Source: Coriobacteriaceae bacterium
GTDB lineage: Bacteria > Actinomycetota > Coriobacteriia > Coriobacteriales > Coriobacteriaceae
DNA length: 64,000 bases
Direction: 5' to 3'
NCBI GenBank assembly: GCA_025993015.1
Contig: DAJPFV010000001.1
Coordinates: 1,116,001-1,180,000, forward strand
The notes under the pieces were generated by a model, which was not told where the DNA came from, searched no databases, and worked only from the letters and a program-made list of their open reading frames with translations. Made by a program: the position numbers and the translations under genes. Of the stretch, positions 18,867-31,745 are shown in pieces. Each line of letters starts with the position of its first letter. The stretch's first letter is position 1.

Positions 18867-20077
18867 TGAGCATCGCTGATCGCTTTAAGAATGGAATAAC
18901 GCGTCGAGGTTTTGTGCTGGGTGGCGCCGCTACCGGTGCTGCTGCCGTACTGGCCGGTTGCTCGAAAAAAACGGGCACGAGTGATGACGCCGCTGGCGAG
19001 CCGCAGGTTATCAAGGACGATTCGAAGATTGTCTCGATCACTGATGAGTACGAGGCTGTCGATATCGATCTTGAGCCCGCAGCCTCGTGGACGCTGCCGC
19101 TGGGCACGCTGCTGTACTACTGCGATGGCGACTACGCTGCCGCGATGATGGCGCCTGCTTCTGCCCTGCATGCCAATACGCTTGGTGTGCTCAACCTGGG
19201 CGATGGCTCGCTTACCACACTTATCGAGGATCCCATTGAGGGAACCGGTTATGCGTTTTACGACGTTCGCGCGGGTGATGGCGTGTTCGCGTGGGTCGAA
19301 ATGAACTTTGCCAATGCGTCCTGGAAACTCTATGCGCAAAACCTTGCAGGCTCCTCCCTTACCGGCAACGCTGTCGAGCTCGACCGCGGTGGCGAAAACT
19401 ACGATCCGCCGCTCTTCACAGCGTATGGGTCGTCGGTCATCTGGTATAAGATGCCTTCGTCCGGCGGCACCAAGACGAGTAACGATTCGTACTGCTACCG
19501 TCAGTCGCCCAGCGAGTCCAAGCCTGAGGTTATTTGGAAGTCGACGGGCCGCTTCGCATCCGCCCCGCGTGTGAGCGACGGCATCCTGACCATCTCGCCC
19601 CGCGTGCACAATGATGAGGGCGTCTATTACGGTATGACGGCGATCGACCTGACTGACGGCAACAACACGAAGCGAGCTCAGCTGGTGCTGCCTTCGTCGG
19701 TTTCGCCTTTCGAGGCCGTGTATATGGGCGACACCTTCGTGTTCTCCATCGAGGCGACGTATAGCGGTGTGGGTAGCCTGGGCAATATGGGCACCTATAT
19801 CGGTAGCGAGGGCGGGCCGTACCTCTTCCTTTCGCGTGAGCCGCTCGCGTGCGCCGCGGGAAGGAAAAATAAATACCTGGTTAAAGTTCAGGCGTCGCAT
19901 TTTTTGATTGACACTTCGGCTAAGACCTACGGCTCGCTTCTGTCGCCCGACCGAGCCTTGGAGTATGGCGATTATCCTGCTACGGCGGGTAAATCGAACT
20001 CGTTCTTAACGTACGCAACGGTGCGTAACAGTCAGGGGATTCCCGAGACGGTTACCGCTCGCTTGTTCTCTCTTTAG
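18866..20077 (+). CDS. Twin-arginine-type lipoprotein, unknown function
   Basis: A 403-residue exported protein. The N-terminus has a twin-arginine motif (TRRGFVLGGA) and a lipobox (AVLAGC, Cys about 32), so it is probably folded before export and then lipid-anchored outside. The mature part has repeated Gly/Ser/Tyr/Trp-rich strands (for example VFAWVEMNFANASWKLYAQN and SSVIWYKMPSSGG), which suggests a beta-propeller-like fold. I chose ATG 18866 because it overlaps the TSCPD stop; the frame extends upstream inside that gene. I do not recognise a specific family. The coupling with a TSCPD protein is unexplained. Confidence 0.78.
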   Translation: MSIADRFKNGITRRGFVLGGAATGAAAVLAGCSKKTGTSDDAAGEPQVIKDDSKIVSITDEYEAVDIDLEPAASWTLPLGTLLYYCDGDYAAAMMAPASALHANTLGVLNLGDGSLTTLIEDPIEGTGYAFYDVRAGDGVFAWVEMNFANASWKLYAQNLAGSSLTGNAVELDRGGENYDPPLFTAYGSSVIWYKMPSSGGTKTSNDSYCYRQSPSESKPEVIWKSTGRFASAPRVSDGILTISPRVHNDEGVYYGMTAIDLTDGNNTKRAQLVLPSSVSPFEAVYMGDTFVFSIEATYSGVGSLGNMGTYIGSEGGPYLFLSREPLACAAGRKNKYLVKVQASHFLIDTSAKTYGSLLSPDRALEYGDYPATAGKSNSFLTYATVRNSQGIPETVTARLFSL

Positions 20078-20230
20078 TCTCCGAGGGGTTAAAAAGGCGT
20101 CGACAGGGGAATAAGCGCGTTGTGACTATGAGTACCGCCCGCCGAGCTATCGCACCCATGCGATACCCGGTGGGCTCAGATGCGTTAAAATGAGCTTGTT
20201 CTTAGCTAATTGAGACAGGGGGGCCGTGTT
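20078..20230. promoter_or_regulatory. Intergenic hairpin and probable promoter of the two-component system
   Basis: A hairpin with ATCGCA/TGCGAT arms (about 20149-20170) may end the lipoprotein transcript. GTTAAAATG near 20184-20192 could be a -10 region for the response-regulator gene. No good -35 is visible. Confidence 0.35.
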
Positions 20231-20953
20231 ATGGCTTCAGATGCAAAAAAGATTCTGCTGGTCGAGGATGAGAAGGCAATCCGTGACGCTGTCGCTGCCT
20301 ATCTCGAGCGCGAGGGCTATTGGGTTGTGGGCGTGGGCGACGGCCAGTCCGCTATCGAGGAGTTCGAGAAGCATCAGTTCGACCTGGTCGTGCTCGACCT
20401 CATGCTCCCTAAGATTCCCGGCGAGCGCGTTTGCCGCACCATTCGCGACACCTCGGATGTCCCCATCATTATGCTGACGGCCAAGGGCGAGATCGAGGAC
20501 CGTATTATCGGTCTCGAGCTCGGTGCCGACGACTACCTGATCAAGCCGTTCTCGCCGCGCGAGCTTGTCGCGCGCGTGCGCGCCTTGTTCCGCCGTGCCC
20601 ACCAGGCCGATGAGCCGGCCGTCGAGGTGCTCGACTTTGGCGATCTGGTCATTGACATCTCGGGCCACAAGATTTTGGTCGAGGGCAAGGAAGTCGACCT
20701 GACGGCTTCCGAGTTCAAGCTGCTCACCACGCTTGCCCGTCACCCCGGCCGCGTCTACAACCGCATGGAGCTGGTCGAGAAGGTGCTCGGCTACGACTTT
20801 GAGGGTTACGAGCGCACTATCGACAGCCACGTGAAGAACCTTCGCGCCAAGCTGGGCGACGACCCCAAGAAGCCCAAGTGGCTCTACACCGTCCACGGTG
20901 TCGGCTACCGCTTCGAGGCTCCGACCAAGACCGATAAGTCGGACGAGAAATAA
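20231..20953 (+). CDS. OmpR/PhoB-family response regulator
   Basis: A 240-residue DNA-binding response regulator. The receiver domain has the acidic pair in LLVEDEKA, the phosphorylation site in VVLDLMLPKIPGE (Asp near 54) and the conserved Lys in LIKPFSPRE. The C-terminal winged helix reads ASEFKLLTTLARHPGRVYNR and later RTIDSHVKNLRAKLGDDP, then TVHGVGYRFE. I chose ATG 20231, with a G-rich ribosome site upstream, over a TTG at 20210. The kinase gene starts 12 bases after its stop, so they form a cognate pair. The stimulus is unknown. Confidence 0.93.
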   Translation: MASDAKKILLVEDEKAIRDAVAAYLEREGYWVVGVGDGQSAIEEFEKHQFDLVVLDLMLPKIPGERVCRTIRDTSDVPIIMLTAKGEIEDRIIGLELGADDYLIKPFSPRELVARVRALFRRAHQADEPAVEVLDFGDLVIDISGHKILVEGKEVDLTASEFKLLTTLARHPGRVYNRMELVEKVLGYDFEGYERTIDSHVKNLRAKLGDDPKKPKWLYTVHGVGYRFEAPTKTDKSDEK

Positions 20954-20965
20954 AGGAAATCACAT

Positions 20966-22531
20966 ATGACACCTGCGCGCTTTGAAATCGGGCAAAAGCA
21001 TAAGCAGGAGAACGAGGCGGGTTCCAAGGCTAGTTGGAACACGCCTCGTTCCGATTCACGGCCAACGATGAGCTATCCCTCGCGCATGGCCCTGGCTTTT
21101 GCCCTGACATCGCTCATGACGGTATTGGTATTGGTGGGCGTAGTCTCCGTTGTATGGGGCACGGTTTTTACGGATTACACGCGCTCCAATATTGTCGAAA
21201 TCGCCAATTCCGCTGCCGAAAAGTTGGCAACGTCATATGAGGAAAACGGTTCTTGGACTGCGGGGGAGCTGCGTACGGTCGCGACATCGAGTTTGGTGTC
21301 CGACGATCTTGGTATGCAGGTCGTCAATAAAAAGGGCGTCATCGTCTACGACGACTCGTGGCCCTCGGCAAGCGCTACTGCCGATGTGCGCGAAAATCAG
21401 GCGACGACCGACGATGCGAGCGGAAAGAGGGCATCGCACAGCCCAGTCTCGTCTGCTCCCACCGATTCCAATAGCGTTGCCAACGTTGAGATCGTGACGT
21501 CCTCCGGCGAGCACGTGGGTCAGGTCAAATTGTGGGCGGTTGGCTCCGATGCCCTGCTCACCAGGGCAGACTCGGCATTCAGAGAGAAGACCTTTAACGC
21601 CATGGCCCTTGCCGCGGTTGTGGCCGTCTGCATCTCGGTCGTTATCGGAGCGCTCATGTCGCGCATGCTCACCAAGCCGATTCATCGTATTACCAGCACC
21701 GCCAAGCAGATTCGCGATGGAGACCTGTCCGCTCGTACGGGCTTGCGCGGCGATGATGAGATCGATCAGCTGGGAGAGACCTTCGACGAGATGGCCACCT
21801 CACTCGAGAAGGACATGAAGCACGAGAAGCGCCTGACCTCTGATGTTGCCCACGAGCTGCGCACGCCGCTCATGGCCATGCTTGCAACGGTCGAGGCCAT
21901 GCAAGACGGTGTGTATCCCACCGATGACGAACACCTGGAAACGGTCGCATCCGAGACGCGTCGTCTGGCCCGTCTGGTGCAGCAGATGCTCGACCTGTCG
22001 CGCATGGAAAACAGTACCGCGCCACTCAACCTGGAGCCGGTGGATATGGTGCCGTTTGTGCGTTCGATTGTGAATGGCCAGGAGCGCTTGTTTGCCGACC
22101 GTGACTTGCGTTTGCGCTTTGCAGATGAGACGCAGGGCCACGATGACGTTGTCGAGGCGGATCCCGACATGATCACGCAATGCGTCATCAACCTCTTGAG
22201 TAACGCCATGCGCTATACCCCCGAGGGCGGATGGGTCGTGGTGTCGGTGCTCAGTGACCGTAAACACGTCGATATTGCGGTCTCGGACACGGGCATTGGA
22301 ATCGCCAAGGAAGACCTGTCGCGCATCTTCGGTCGTTTTTGGCGTGCCGACGCCAGTCGCGCCCGCGAGGCGGGTGGCCTGGGCGTGGGCCTCGCCGTGA
22401 CCAAGCAGATTGTCGAGCGCCACCATGGCTATATATCCGTGGAGTCGGAGCTTGGAAAGGGTACAACTTTTACGATTCATCTGCCACGCGAGCACACGGC
22501 GGACGCGGCATCTACTACAATGGAGCACTAG
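20966..22531 (+). CDS. Membrane sensor histidine kinase
   Basis: A 521-residue kinase. Hydrophobic segments at about residues 42-68 and 210-232 bracket an extracytoplasmic region of about 140 residues rich in Ser, Thr and Asp. A HAMP domain follows (MLTKPIHRITSTAKQI), then the dimerisation H-box SDVAHELRTPLMAML (His near 297), and an ATP-binding domain with the N box (NLLSNAMRYTPEGG), the G1 box (VSDTGIGIAKEDL) and the G2 box (GGLGVGLAVTKQIVE). AAAGGA precedes ATG 20966. It lies immediately downstream of its response regulator. Confidence 0.93.
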   Translation: MTPARFEIGQKHKQENEAGSKASWNTPRSDSRPTMSYPSRMALAFALTSLMTVLVLVGVVSVVWGTVFTDYTRSNIVEIANSAAEKLATSYEENGSWTAGELRTVATSSLVSDDLGMQVVNKKGVIVYDDSWPSASATADVRENQATTDDASGKRASHSPVSSAPTDSNSVANVEIVTSSGEHVGQVKLWAVGSDALLTRADSAFREKTFNAMALAAVVAVCISVVIGALMSRMLTKPIHRITSTAKQIRDGDLSARTGLRGDDEIDQLGETFDEMATSLEKDMKHEKRLTSDVAHELRTPLMAMLATVEAMQDGVYPTDDEHLETVASETRRLARLVQQMLDLSRMENSTAPLNLEPVDMVPFVRSIVNGQERLFADRDLRLRFADETQGHDDVVEADPDMITQCVINLLSNAMRYTPEGGWVVVSVLSDRKHVDIAVSDTGIGIAKEDLSRIFGRFWRADASRAREAGGLGVGLAVTKQIVERHHGYISVESELGKGTTFTIHLPREHTADAASTTMEH

Positions 22532-22640
22532 CTTTTCGCTACTCGGTGAAGGAGGGGTTTCGTCCCTGCCGCTCCGAGTTTGCGAAAACGTGCGGGGGAG
22601 AACCCGCATTACTGTCGTATTTAGGTAAGGAGTGACTCAC

Positions 22641-23528
22641 GTGACAACGATGGAGCGTCGTCCGGATTCCCGTGGCAAGGTTCGTGATATCTATGATGCC
22701 GGTGAAAACCTGCTGATGGTCGCCACCGACCGCATTTCTGCGTTCGACTTTATTCTCCCCGACGAGATTCCGTTTAAGGGAGAGGTGCTCAACCGCATCT
22801 CGGCATTCTGGTTCGATAAGTTTGCCGACATCGTTCCCAACCACCTCGTCTCCATCGACCCGGCGGATTTCCCCGAGGAGTTTGCCGAGTATCGTGACTA
22901 TCTCGCTGGTCGCGCCATGCTGGTCAAGAAGGCCCAGACGATTCCTATCGAGTGCATCGTCCGCGGCTATCTGACCGGTTCGGGCAAGAAGACCTATGAC
23001 GAGAACGGCACCGTCTGCGGCATTCAGCTGCCCGAGGGCCTGACCGAGGCCTCAAAGCTTCCCGAGCCGCTGTTCACGCCGTCCACGAAGGCCGAGATCG
23101 GCGATCACGACGAGAACATTTCGTTCGAGCGTTGCTGCGAGATCGTGGGTGAGGACGTCGCCGCGCAGATTCGCGACCTGTCCCTCAAGATTTACAAGGC
23201 TGCCGCCGAGTATGCAGCGACCCGTGGCATCATCATTGCCGACACCAAGTTCGAGTTCGGTGTCATCGATGGCAAGGTTACGCTGATCGACGAGTGCCTA
23301 ACGCCCGACTCCAGCCGTTTCTGGCCCGCCGCCAGCTACGAGGAGGGCAAGATTCAGCCCAGCTACGACAAACAATTCGTCCGCAATTGGCTCAAAGCCA
23401 ACTGGGATATGACGGGGGAGACCCCGCACCTGCCCGCCGAGGTCATCGATGGCACGTCCGAGCGCTATCGCGAGGCCTTCCAGATCATCACGGGCTCCCA
23501 GTTCACAAGCATGAAGGAGAACGCATAA
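22641..23528 (+). CDS. purC: Phosphoribosylaminoimidazole-succinocarboxamide synthase (SAICAR synthetase)
   Basis: Purine-pathway enzyme that joins aspartate to CAIR using ATP. The 295 residues contain the typical RGKVRDIYD opening, TDRISAFDFILPDEIP, the family motif IECIVRGYLTGSG and LIDECLTPDSSRFWP. A GTG at 22632 also lies in frame, but AAGGAG at 22627-22632 is placed correctly for GTG 22641. It follows the kinase gene by about 110 bases that hold a small GC-rich hairpin without a T run. The next gene begins at the base after its stop. Confidence 0.95.
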   Translation: MTTMERRPDSRGKVRDIYDAGENLLMVATDRISAFDFILPDEIPFKGEVLNRISAFWFDKFADIVPNHLVSIDPADFPEEFAEYRDYLAGRAMLVKKAQTIPIECIVRGYLTGSGKKTYDENGTVCGIQLPEGLTEASKLPEPLFTPSTKAEIGDHDENISFERCCEIVGEDVAAQIRDLSLKIYKAAAEYAATRGIIIADTKFEFGVIDGKVTLIDECLTPDSSRFWPAASYEEGKIQPSYDKQFVRNWLKANWDMTGETPHLPAEVIDGTSERYREAFQIITGSQFTSMKENA

Positions 23529-24104
23529 GTGAGTACCCGTAGCGCCACGAACAAGCGCACGCAATCCCACGAAGTTACCGGGGTTGCGCGCAAGTCCGCC
23601 GCATCTGCTAAGCCCGCCCGCCAGGCAGCGAGCTCCGTTCGCGTCGTGCCGGCATCATCCAAGGCACGCCGCAAGGAGCTCGAGAAGGGCGAAAACCTGG
23701 AAGGTCTTTCCAAGGAGGAGAAGCGCGCCCGCAAGGCGAAGCAGCGTGCTCGTGAGGATCGTATCTACACGGTGTCGAATATCCTCCTCAAGCAGGATGA
23801 GGACTACACCAAGCGCCGTCGTATCTGGTGGGCCGTGCTCGCCATCGGCATGGTACTCGTCGTGGCAATTTGGGCTTCGCTCTACTTCGCTCCCGGCGGT
23901 ACGGTGTCCAGTCCCGTCCAGATGGTCGGCATCGTTTTGTCCTATGTCATCATTCTGGGTGATTTTATCTACGACTTCGTTCGTATTCGTCCCCTGCGCA
24001 ACATGTACCGCGCGCAGGCCGAGGGCATGTCCGAGAACAAGCTTAACGCTCTTATTGAGCGTGCGGCTGCCGAGGAGGACAAGAAGGACTCCAAGAAGAA
24101 GTAG
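23529..24104 (+). CDS. Conserved-looking membrane protein, unknown function
   Basis: A 191-residue protein starting with GTG directly after the purC stop, so it is probably translated with purC. The first 100 residues are basic and Ser/Ala-rich with a likely coiled part (LEGLSKEEKRARKAKQRARE). Two hydrophobic segments follow (about 103-121 and 130-150), then a short charged tail ending in KKDSKKK. It ends before a strong terminator. I do not recognise the family. Confidence 0.78.
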   Translation: MSTRSATNKRTQSHEVTGVARKSAASAKPARQAASSVRVVPASSKARRKELEKGENLEGLSKEEKRARKAKQRAREDRIYTVSNILLKQDEDYTKRRRIWWAVLAIGMVLVVAIWASLYFAPGGTVSSPVQMVGIVLSYVIILGDFIYDFVRIRPLRNMYRAQAEGMSENKLNALIERAAAEEDKKDSKKK

Positions 24105-24135
24105 CGTTTGCATTCATACTTATCGCTAAGATATA

Positions 24136-24166
24136 AGGCGCGTCGTTTTTGCGGCGCGCCTTTTTA
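24136..24166 (+). terminator. Terminator of the purC unit
   Basis: AGGCGCGTCG pairs with GCGGCGCGCCT (one bulge) across a T-rich loop, followed by five T. Confidence 0.85.
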
Positions 24167-24193
24167 CTGTTCTATAGATAGATGGAGTGGCAC

Positions 24194-25474
24194 ATGATTC
24201 GAGCTGCCCTGACGGTCGAAGAGGCTCTGGAGGGCATGAAGGCCCTGGAGCCCAAGATTAAAAACTACGCGCGCCTGGTCGTCTGCAAGGGCGTAAACGT
24301 CAAACCCGGCCAGGAGGTTGTCGTTCAGTCTCCGGTCGAGTGCGCGCCTTTTGCCCGCGTGGTGGTCGCGGAGGCTTATGCCGCCGGCGCTGGCCACGTG
24401 ACGGTCATTTGGGCCGATGATGCCGTGACGAGGCTCACGTACGAGCATGTCGATAAAAGCTATTTTGAGCAGACGCCCGAGTGGAAGCGCCTGCAGCTGG
24501 ATTCCCTGGCCCAGGACGGTGCCTGCTTTATCTTTATCGAGGGTGCGGATCCTGCGGCTCTCAAGGGTATCGATCCCGCCAAGCCCGCTGCAGCTTCTAA
24601 GGCAAGGAACACGCAGTGCAAGGTCTTCCGCCGTGGACTGGACTACAACATCAACCCGTGGTGTATCGCCGGCGCTCCGGTCGTGGCTTGGGCGCGCGAG
24701 GTGTTCCCGGGAGACGCCGATGAGGTTGCAATCTATAAGCTGTGGAATGCGATTCTGCACACCGCTCGTGCCGATGGCCAGGACCCGGAGAGCGACTGGG
24801 AGCTTCATGACGCGGCGTTCGAAAAGAACTTGCGCTTCCTGAACGACAATCGTTTTGACCGCCTGCATTACACCTCGGCAAATGGAACCGATTTGACGAT
24901 CGGTATGACGAAGGGTCACGAGTGGGCCGGCGGCAAGGGTAAGACGCCCGATGGGCACCCCTTCTTCCCCAACATTCCCACCGAGGAAGTCTTCACCTCG
25001 CCTGATCGTATGCGTGCCGACGGTATCGTGTATTCGGCTATGCCGCTCATTCACCACGGTAACAAGGTTGACGATTTTTGGATTAAGTTCGAGGCCGGTC
25101 GCGTAGTGGACTACGATGCCCGTGTGGGCAAGGCGACGCTTGCGAGCATTATTGACACCGATGAAGGTGCCGCTCATCTGGGCGAGGTCGCGCTCATTTC
25201 CAAGAACACTCCGATCCGCGAAAACGGCGTTCTGTTCTATGACACGCTCTATGACGAGAACGCTAGCTGCCATCTCGCGCTAGGTGTCGGTTTCCCCGAA
25301 TGCATCGAGGGTGGGTACGACATGTCCAAGGAAGAGCTCCTGGAGCATGGCGTTAACGTCTCGAGCACGCACGTCGATTTTATGATCGGCACGGACGACA
25401 TCGATATTACGGGCATTACGCCTGATGGACGTGAAGTTGTGATTTTCCAGAACGGCCAATGGAGTTGGGAATAG
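24194..25474 (+). CDS. M29-family metallo-aminopeptidase
   Basis: A 426-residue aminopeptidase of the thermophilic-aminopeptidase family (AmpS/PepS), probably a cytoplasmic peptide-processing enzyme using two metal ions. The family's metal ligands can be matched to Glu in NIPTEEVF, Glu in HLGEVALI, His in ASCHLALG and the His-Asp of STHVDFMIGTDDID. I chose ATG 24194 because GGAGTGG lies seven bases upstream; another in-frame ATG at 24182 has no ribosome site. The gene ends within the promoter of tRNA-Lys. It has its own transcript start after the purC terminator. Confidence 0.88.
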   Translation: MIRAALTVEEALEGMKALEPKIKNYARLVVCKGVNVKPGQEVVVQSPVECAPFARVVVAEAYAAGAGHVTVIWADDAVTRLTYEHVDKSYFEQTPEWKRLQLDSLAQDGACFIFIEGADPAALKGIDPAKPAAASKARNTQCKVFRRGLDYNINPWCIAGAPVVAWAREVFPGDADEVAIYKLWNAILHTARADGQDPESDWELHDAAFEKNLRFLNDNRFDRLHYTSANGTDLTIGMTKGHEWAGGKGKTPDGHPFFPNIPTEEVFTSPDRMRADGIVYSAMPLIHHGNKVDDFWIKFEAGRVVDYDARVGKATLASIIDTDEGAAHLGEVALISKNTPIRENGVLFYDTLYDENASCHLALGVGFPECIEGGYDMSKEELLEHGVNVSSTHVDFMIGTDDIDITGITPDGREVVIFQNGQWSWE

Positions 25475-25493
25475 TCCCAGACCGTGGTACAAT
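25465..25493 (+). promoter_or_regulatory. Promoter of tRNA-Lys
   Basis: TTGGGA (25465-25470), 17 bases, TACAAT (25488-25493), ending nine bases before the tRNA. The -35 box overlaps the last codons of the aminopeptidase gene. Confidence 0.65.
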
Positions 25494-25502
25494 GCCACCC
25501 GC

Positions 25503-25578
25503 GGGCCGTTAGCTCAGCTGGCAGAGCAGGGGACTTTTAATCCCAAGGTCCAGGGTTCGAACCCCTGACGGCCCACCA
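25503..25578 (+). tRNA. tRNA-Lys, anticodon TTT
   Basis: Cloverleaf of 76 bases with encoded CCA. The acceptor arms GGGCCGT and ACGGCCC pair, the anticodon loop CTTTTAA carries TTT, and the T arm contains GGGTTCGAACCC. Confidence 0.96.
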
Positions 25579-25816
25579 TAGAAAAGAAAGCGATCGACTC
25601 CGGTTGGTCGCTTTTTTGTTGCCAAGGCATGGGTTCGAACCCGTCGGGGCGCGGAGCTGAGTAAACGCGTGAGCGTTTGCCAGCGCAGCGCGCAAGGCGC
25701 GAAGCGCCGCAGCGGCCGCCTGCGGAGCAGGCTGAACCCCTGACGGCCCACCATAGAATAGAAAGCGATCGACTCCGGTTGGTCGCTTTTTTGTTGCCAA
25801 GGCATGGGTTCGAACC
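25559..25816. repeat. 83-bp direct repeat of the tRNA-Lys 3' end with its terminator, around a palindromic array
   Basis: Bases 25559-25641 and 25734-25816 match at 82 of 83 positions (25584 A versus 25759 T). Each copy holds the tRNA 3' quarter with CCA, the terminator and a further T-arm-like piece. The 92 bases between carry tight hairpins: AAACGC/GCGTTT (25663-25678), GGCGC/GCGCC (25696-25708) and GCCTGC/GCAGGC with loop GGA (25718-25732). Confidence 0.85.
25587..25617 (+). terminator. Terminator of tRNA-Lys (first copy)
   Basis: AAAGCGATC pairs with GGTCGCTTT (one G-T pair) and is followed by T residues. The second repeat copy carries the same terminator at 25762-25792. Confidence 0.8.
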
Positions 25817-26349
25817 AGATCTTCTCTATATATAAGGACGTCTGGCGGCCAAAACCAGCCTTTTACCGACAGGAAACCAAAACCTGATGTCTTTAGAGTA
25901 AAGTAGCGCACCAGAGATGACCGATGCCTCAACACCTATAAACCAGCTGGTCATCGCCAATACCAGAAGCCGACGCTTCAGACATGACTTCAGTGGAACA
26001 ACTGAAGGATCAATTCGTTTGTGAACAAAATATGGAGTGCTGGATTCCCGCCCGCGGGGGCCCTCCGGTCTGGCAATATATCTCCTTGCCGCGCGGCCCG
26101 GTCGGACCGGGAACCAGCGCAGGCGTGCACCTTGAGAACCGGATACTGCGAGGATGGACACTTACTTCAGTGTCGCATCCGGGCAGACATCGAACCATTT
26201 GAAATGGTCTAACTTGGATTTGTTTTTCGCAAGGCCGCCGAGAGGCGGCCCCGAGAAATTCCTTTTCCTATCTAATAGAACCATATGAATCGAACGGAAC
26301 CGATCAGCGATGGACTGAGAGGACCGGACGGGCTCGAAGCCCATTTATT
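25817..26349 (+). other. Promoter and leader region of rRNA operon 1
   Basis: No convincing gene. 25817-26042 is unique sequence that should contain the promoters. From 26043 on the sequence is shared with operon 2. The leader holds stem-loops such as GGACACT/AGTGTC (26155-26174) and GGCCGCC/GGCGGCC (26231-26249). I could not pick -35 and -10 boxes with confidence. Confidence 0.6.
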
Positions 26350-31235
<4,886 letters not shown>

Positions 31236-31380
31236 CACCTCGCGGCCCGCGGGACATGCGCTCTGAAGCGCGGTCCGGGCACGAGGATGCCCCCGAGTCA
31301 CATCTTTCCTATGCGCCATGCGGCCCCCAGGGCACGCAGATATCGACCCAGGACACCGAAGATACGGTGGGCGCCGCCCA

Positions 31381-31501
31381 CCGGTCAGCGGCCAGAGCAT
31401 GGGGGGCACGCCCGGTCCCGTTCCGAACCCGGAAGCTAAGCCCCATCGCGCCGAGAGTACTGCGGGGTCAGCCCGTGGGAGGCCAGGGCGCCGCTGACCG
31501 G
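31381..31501 (+). rRNA. 5S ribosomal RNA, copy 1
   Basis: About 120 bases. Helix I is CCGGTCAGCGG pairing with CCGCTGACCGG, and the internal TCCGAACCCGGAAG block is present. Confidence 0.93.
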
Positions 31502-31532
31502 TGGACGGCACCGAGCCGTCGATCGACTTGAA

Positions 31533-31566
31533 GAAGGGGGAGGCCTCGCGGCCTCCCCTTTTTTTG
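31533..31566 (+). terminator. Terminator of rRNA operon 1
   Basis: AAGGGGGAGGCC pairs with GGCCTCCCCTT over loop TCGC, followed by a run of T. Confidence 0.92.
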
Positions 31567-31745
31567 CGTTAAAGGCGGCATTCACTAAGCAATTAAATCA
31601 ATCCAATCATCCACCGGTGAATATAAACGTTCACCGTTCTGTGGCCGGTTCTCTGTTCTCAATGGACTAATATTTGCTTTAGCGCGCTGATGCGCTTGTC
31701 CTGTTTTACACGGATAGTTTTATTGATTGTGACGGAAGGACTCAC

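Noticed and set aside
25559..25816. Attachment sites of an integrative element at tRNA-Lys
   Set aside because: The direct repeats enclose only 92 bases with no integrase or cargo, so a simple att pair is not supported.
25826..26161. A 111-codon reverse-strand frame before rRNA operon 1
   Set aside because: It crosses the rRNA leader shared with operon 2, where the matching frame breaks; no ribosome site and no recognisable protein.
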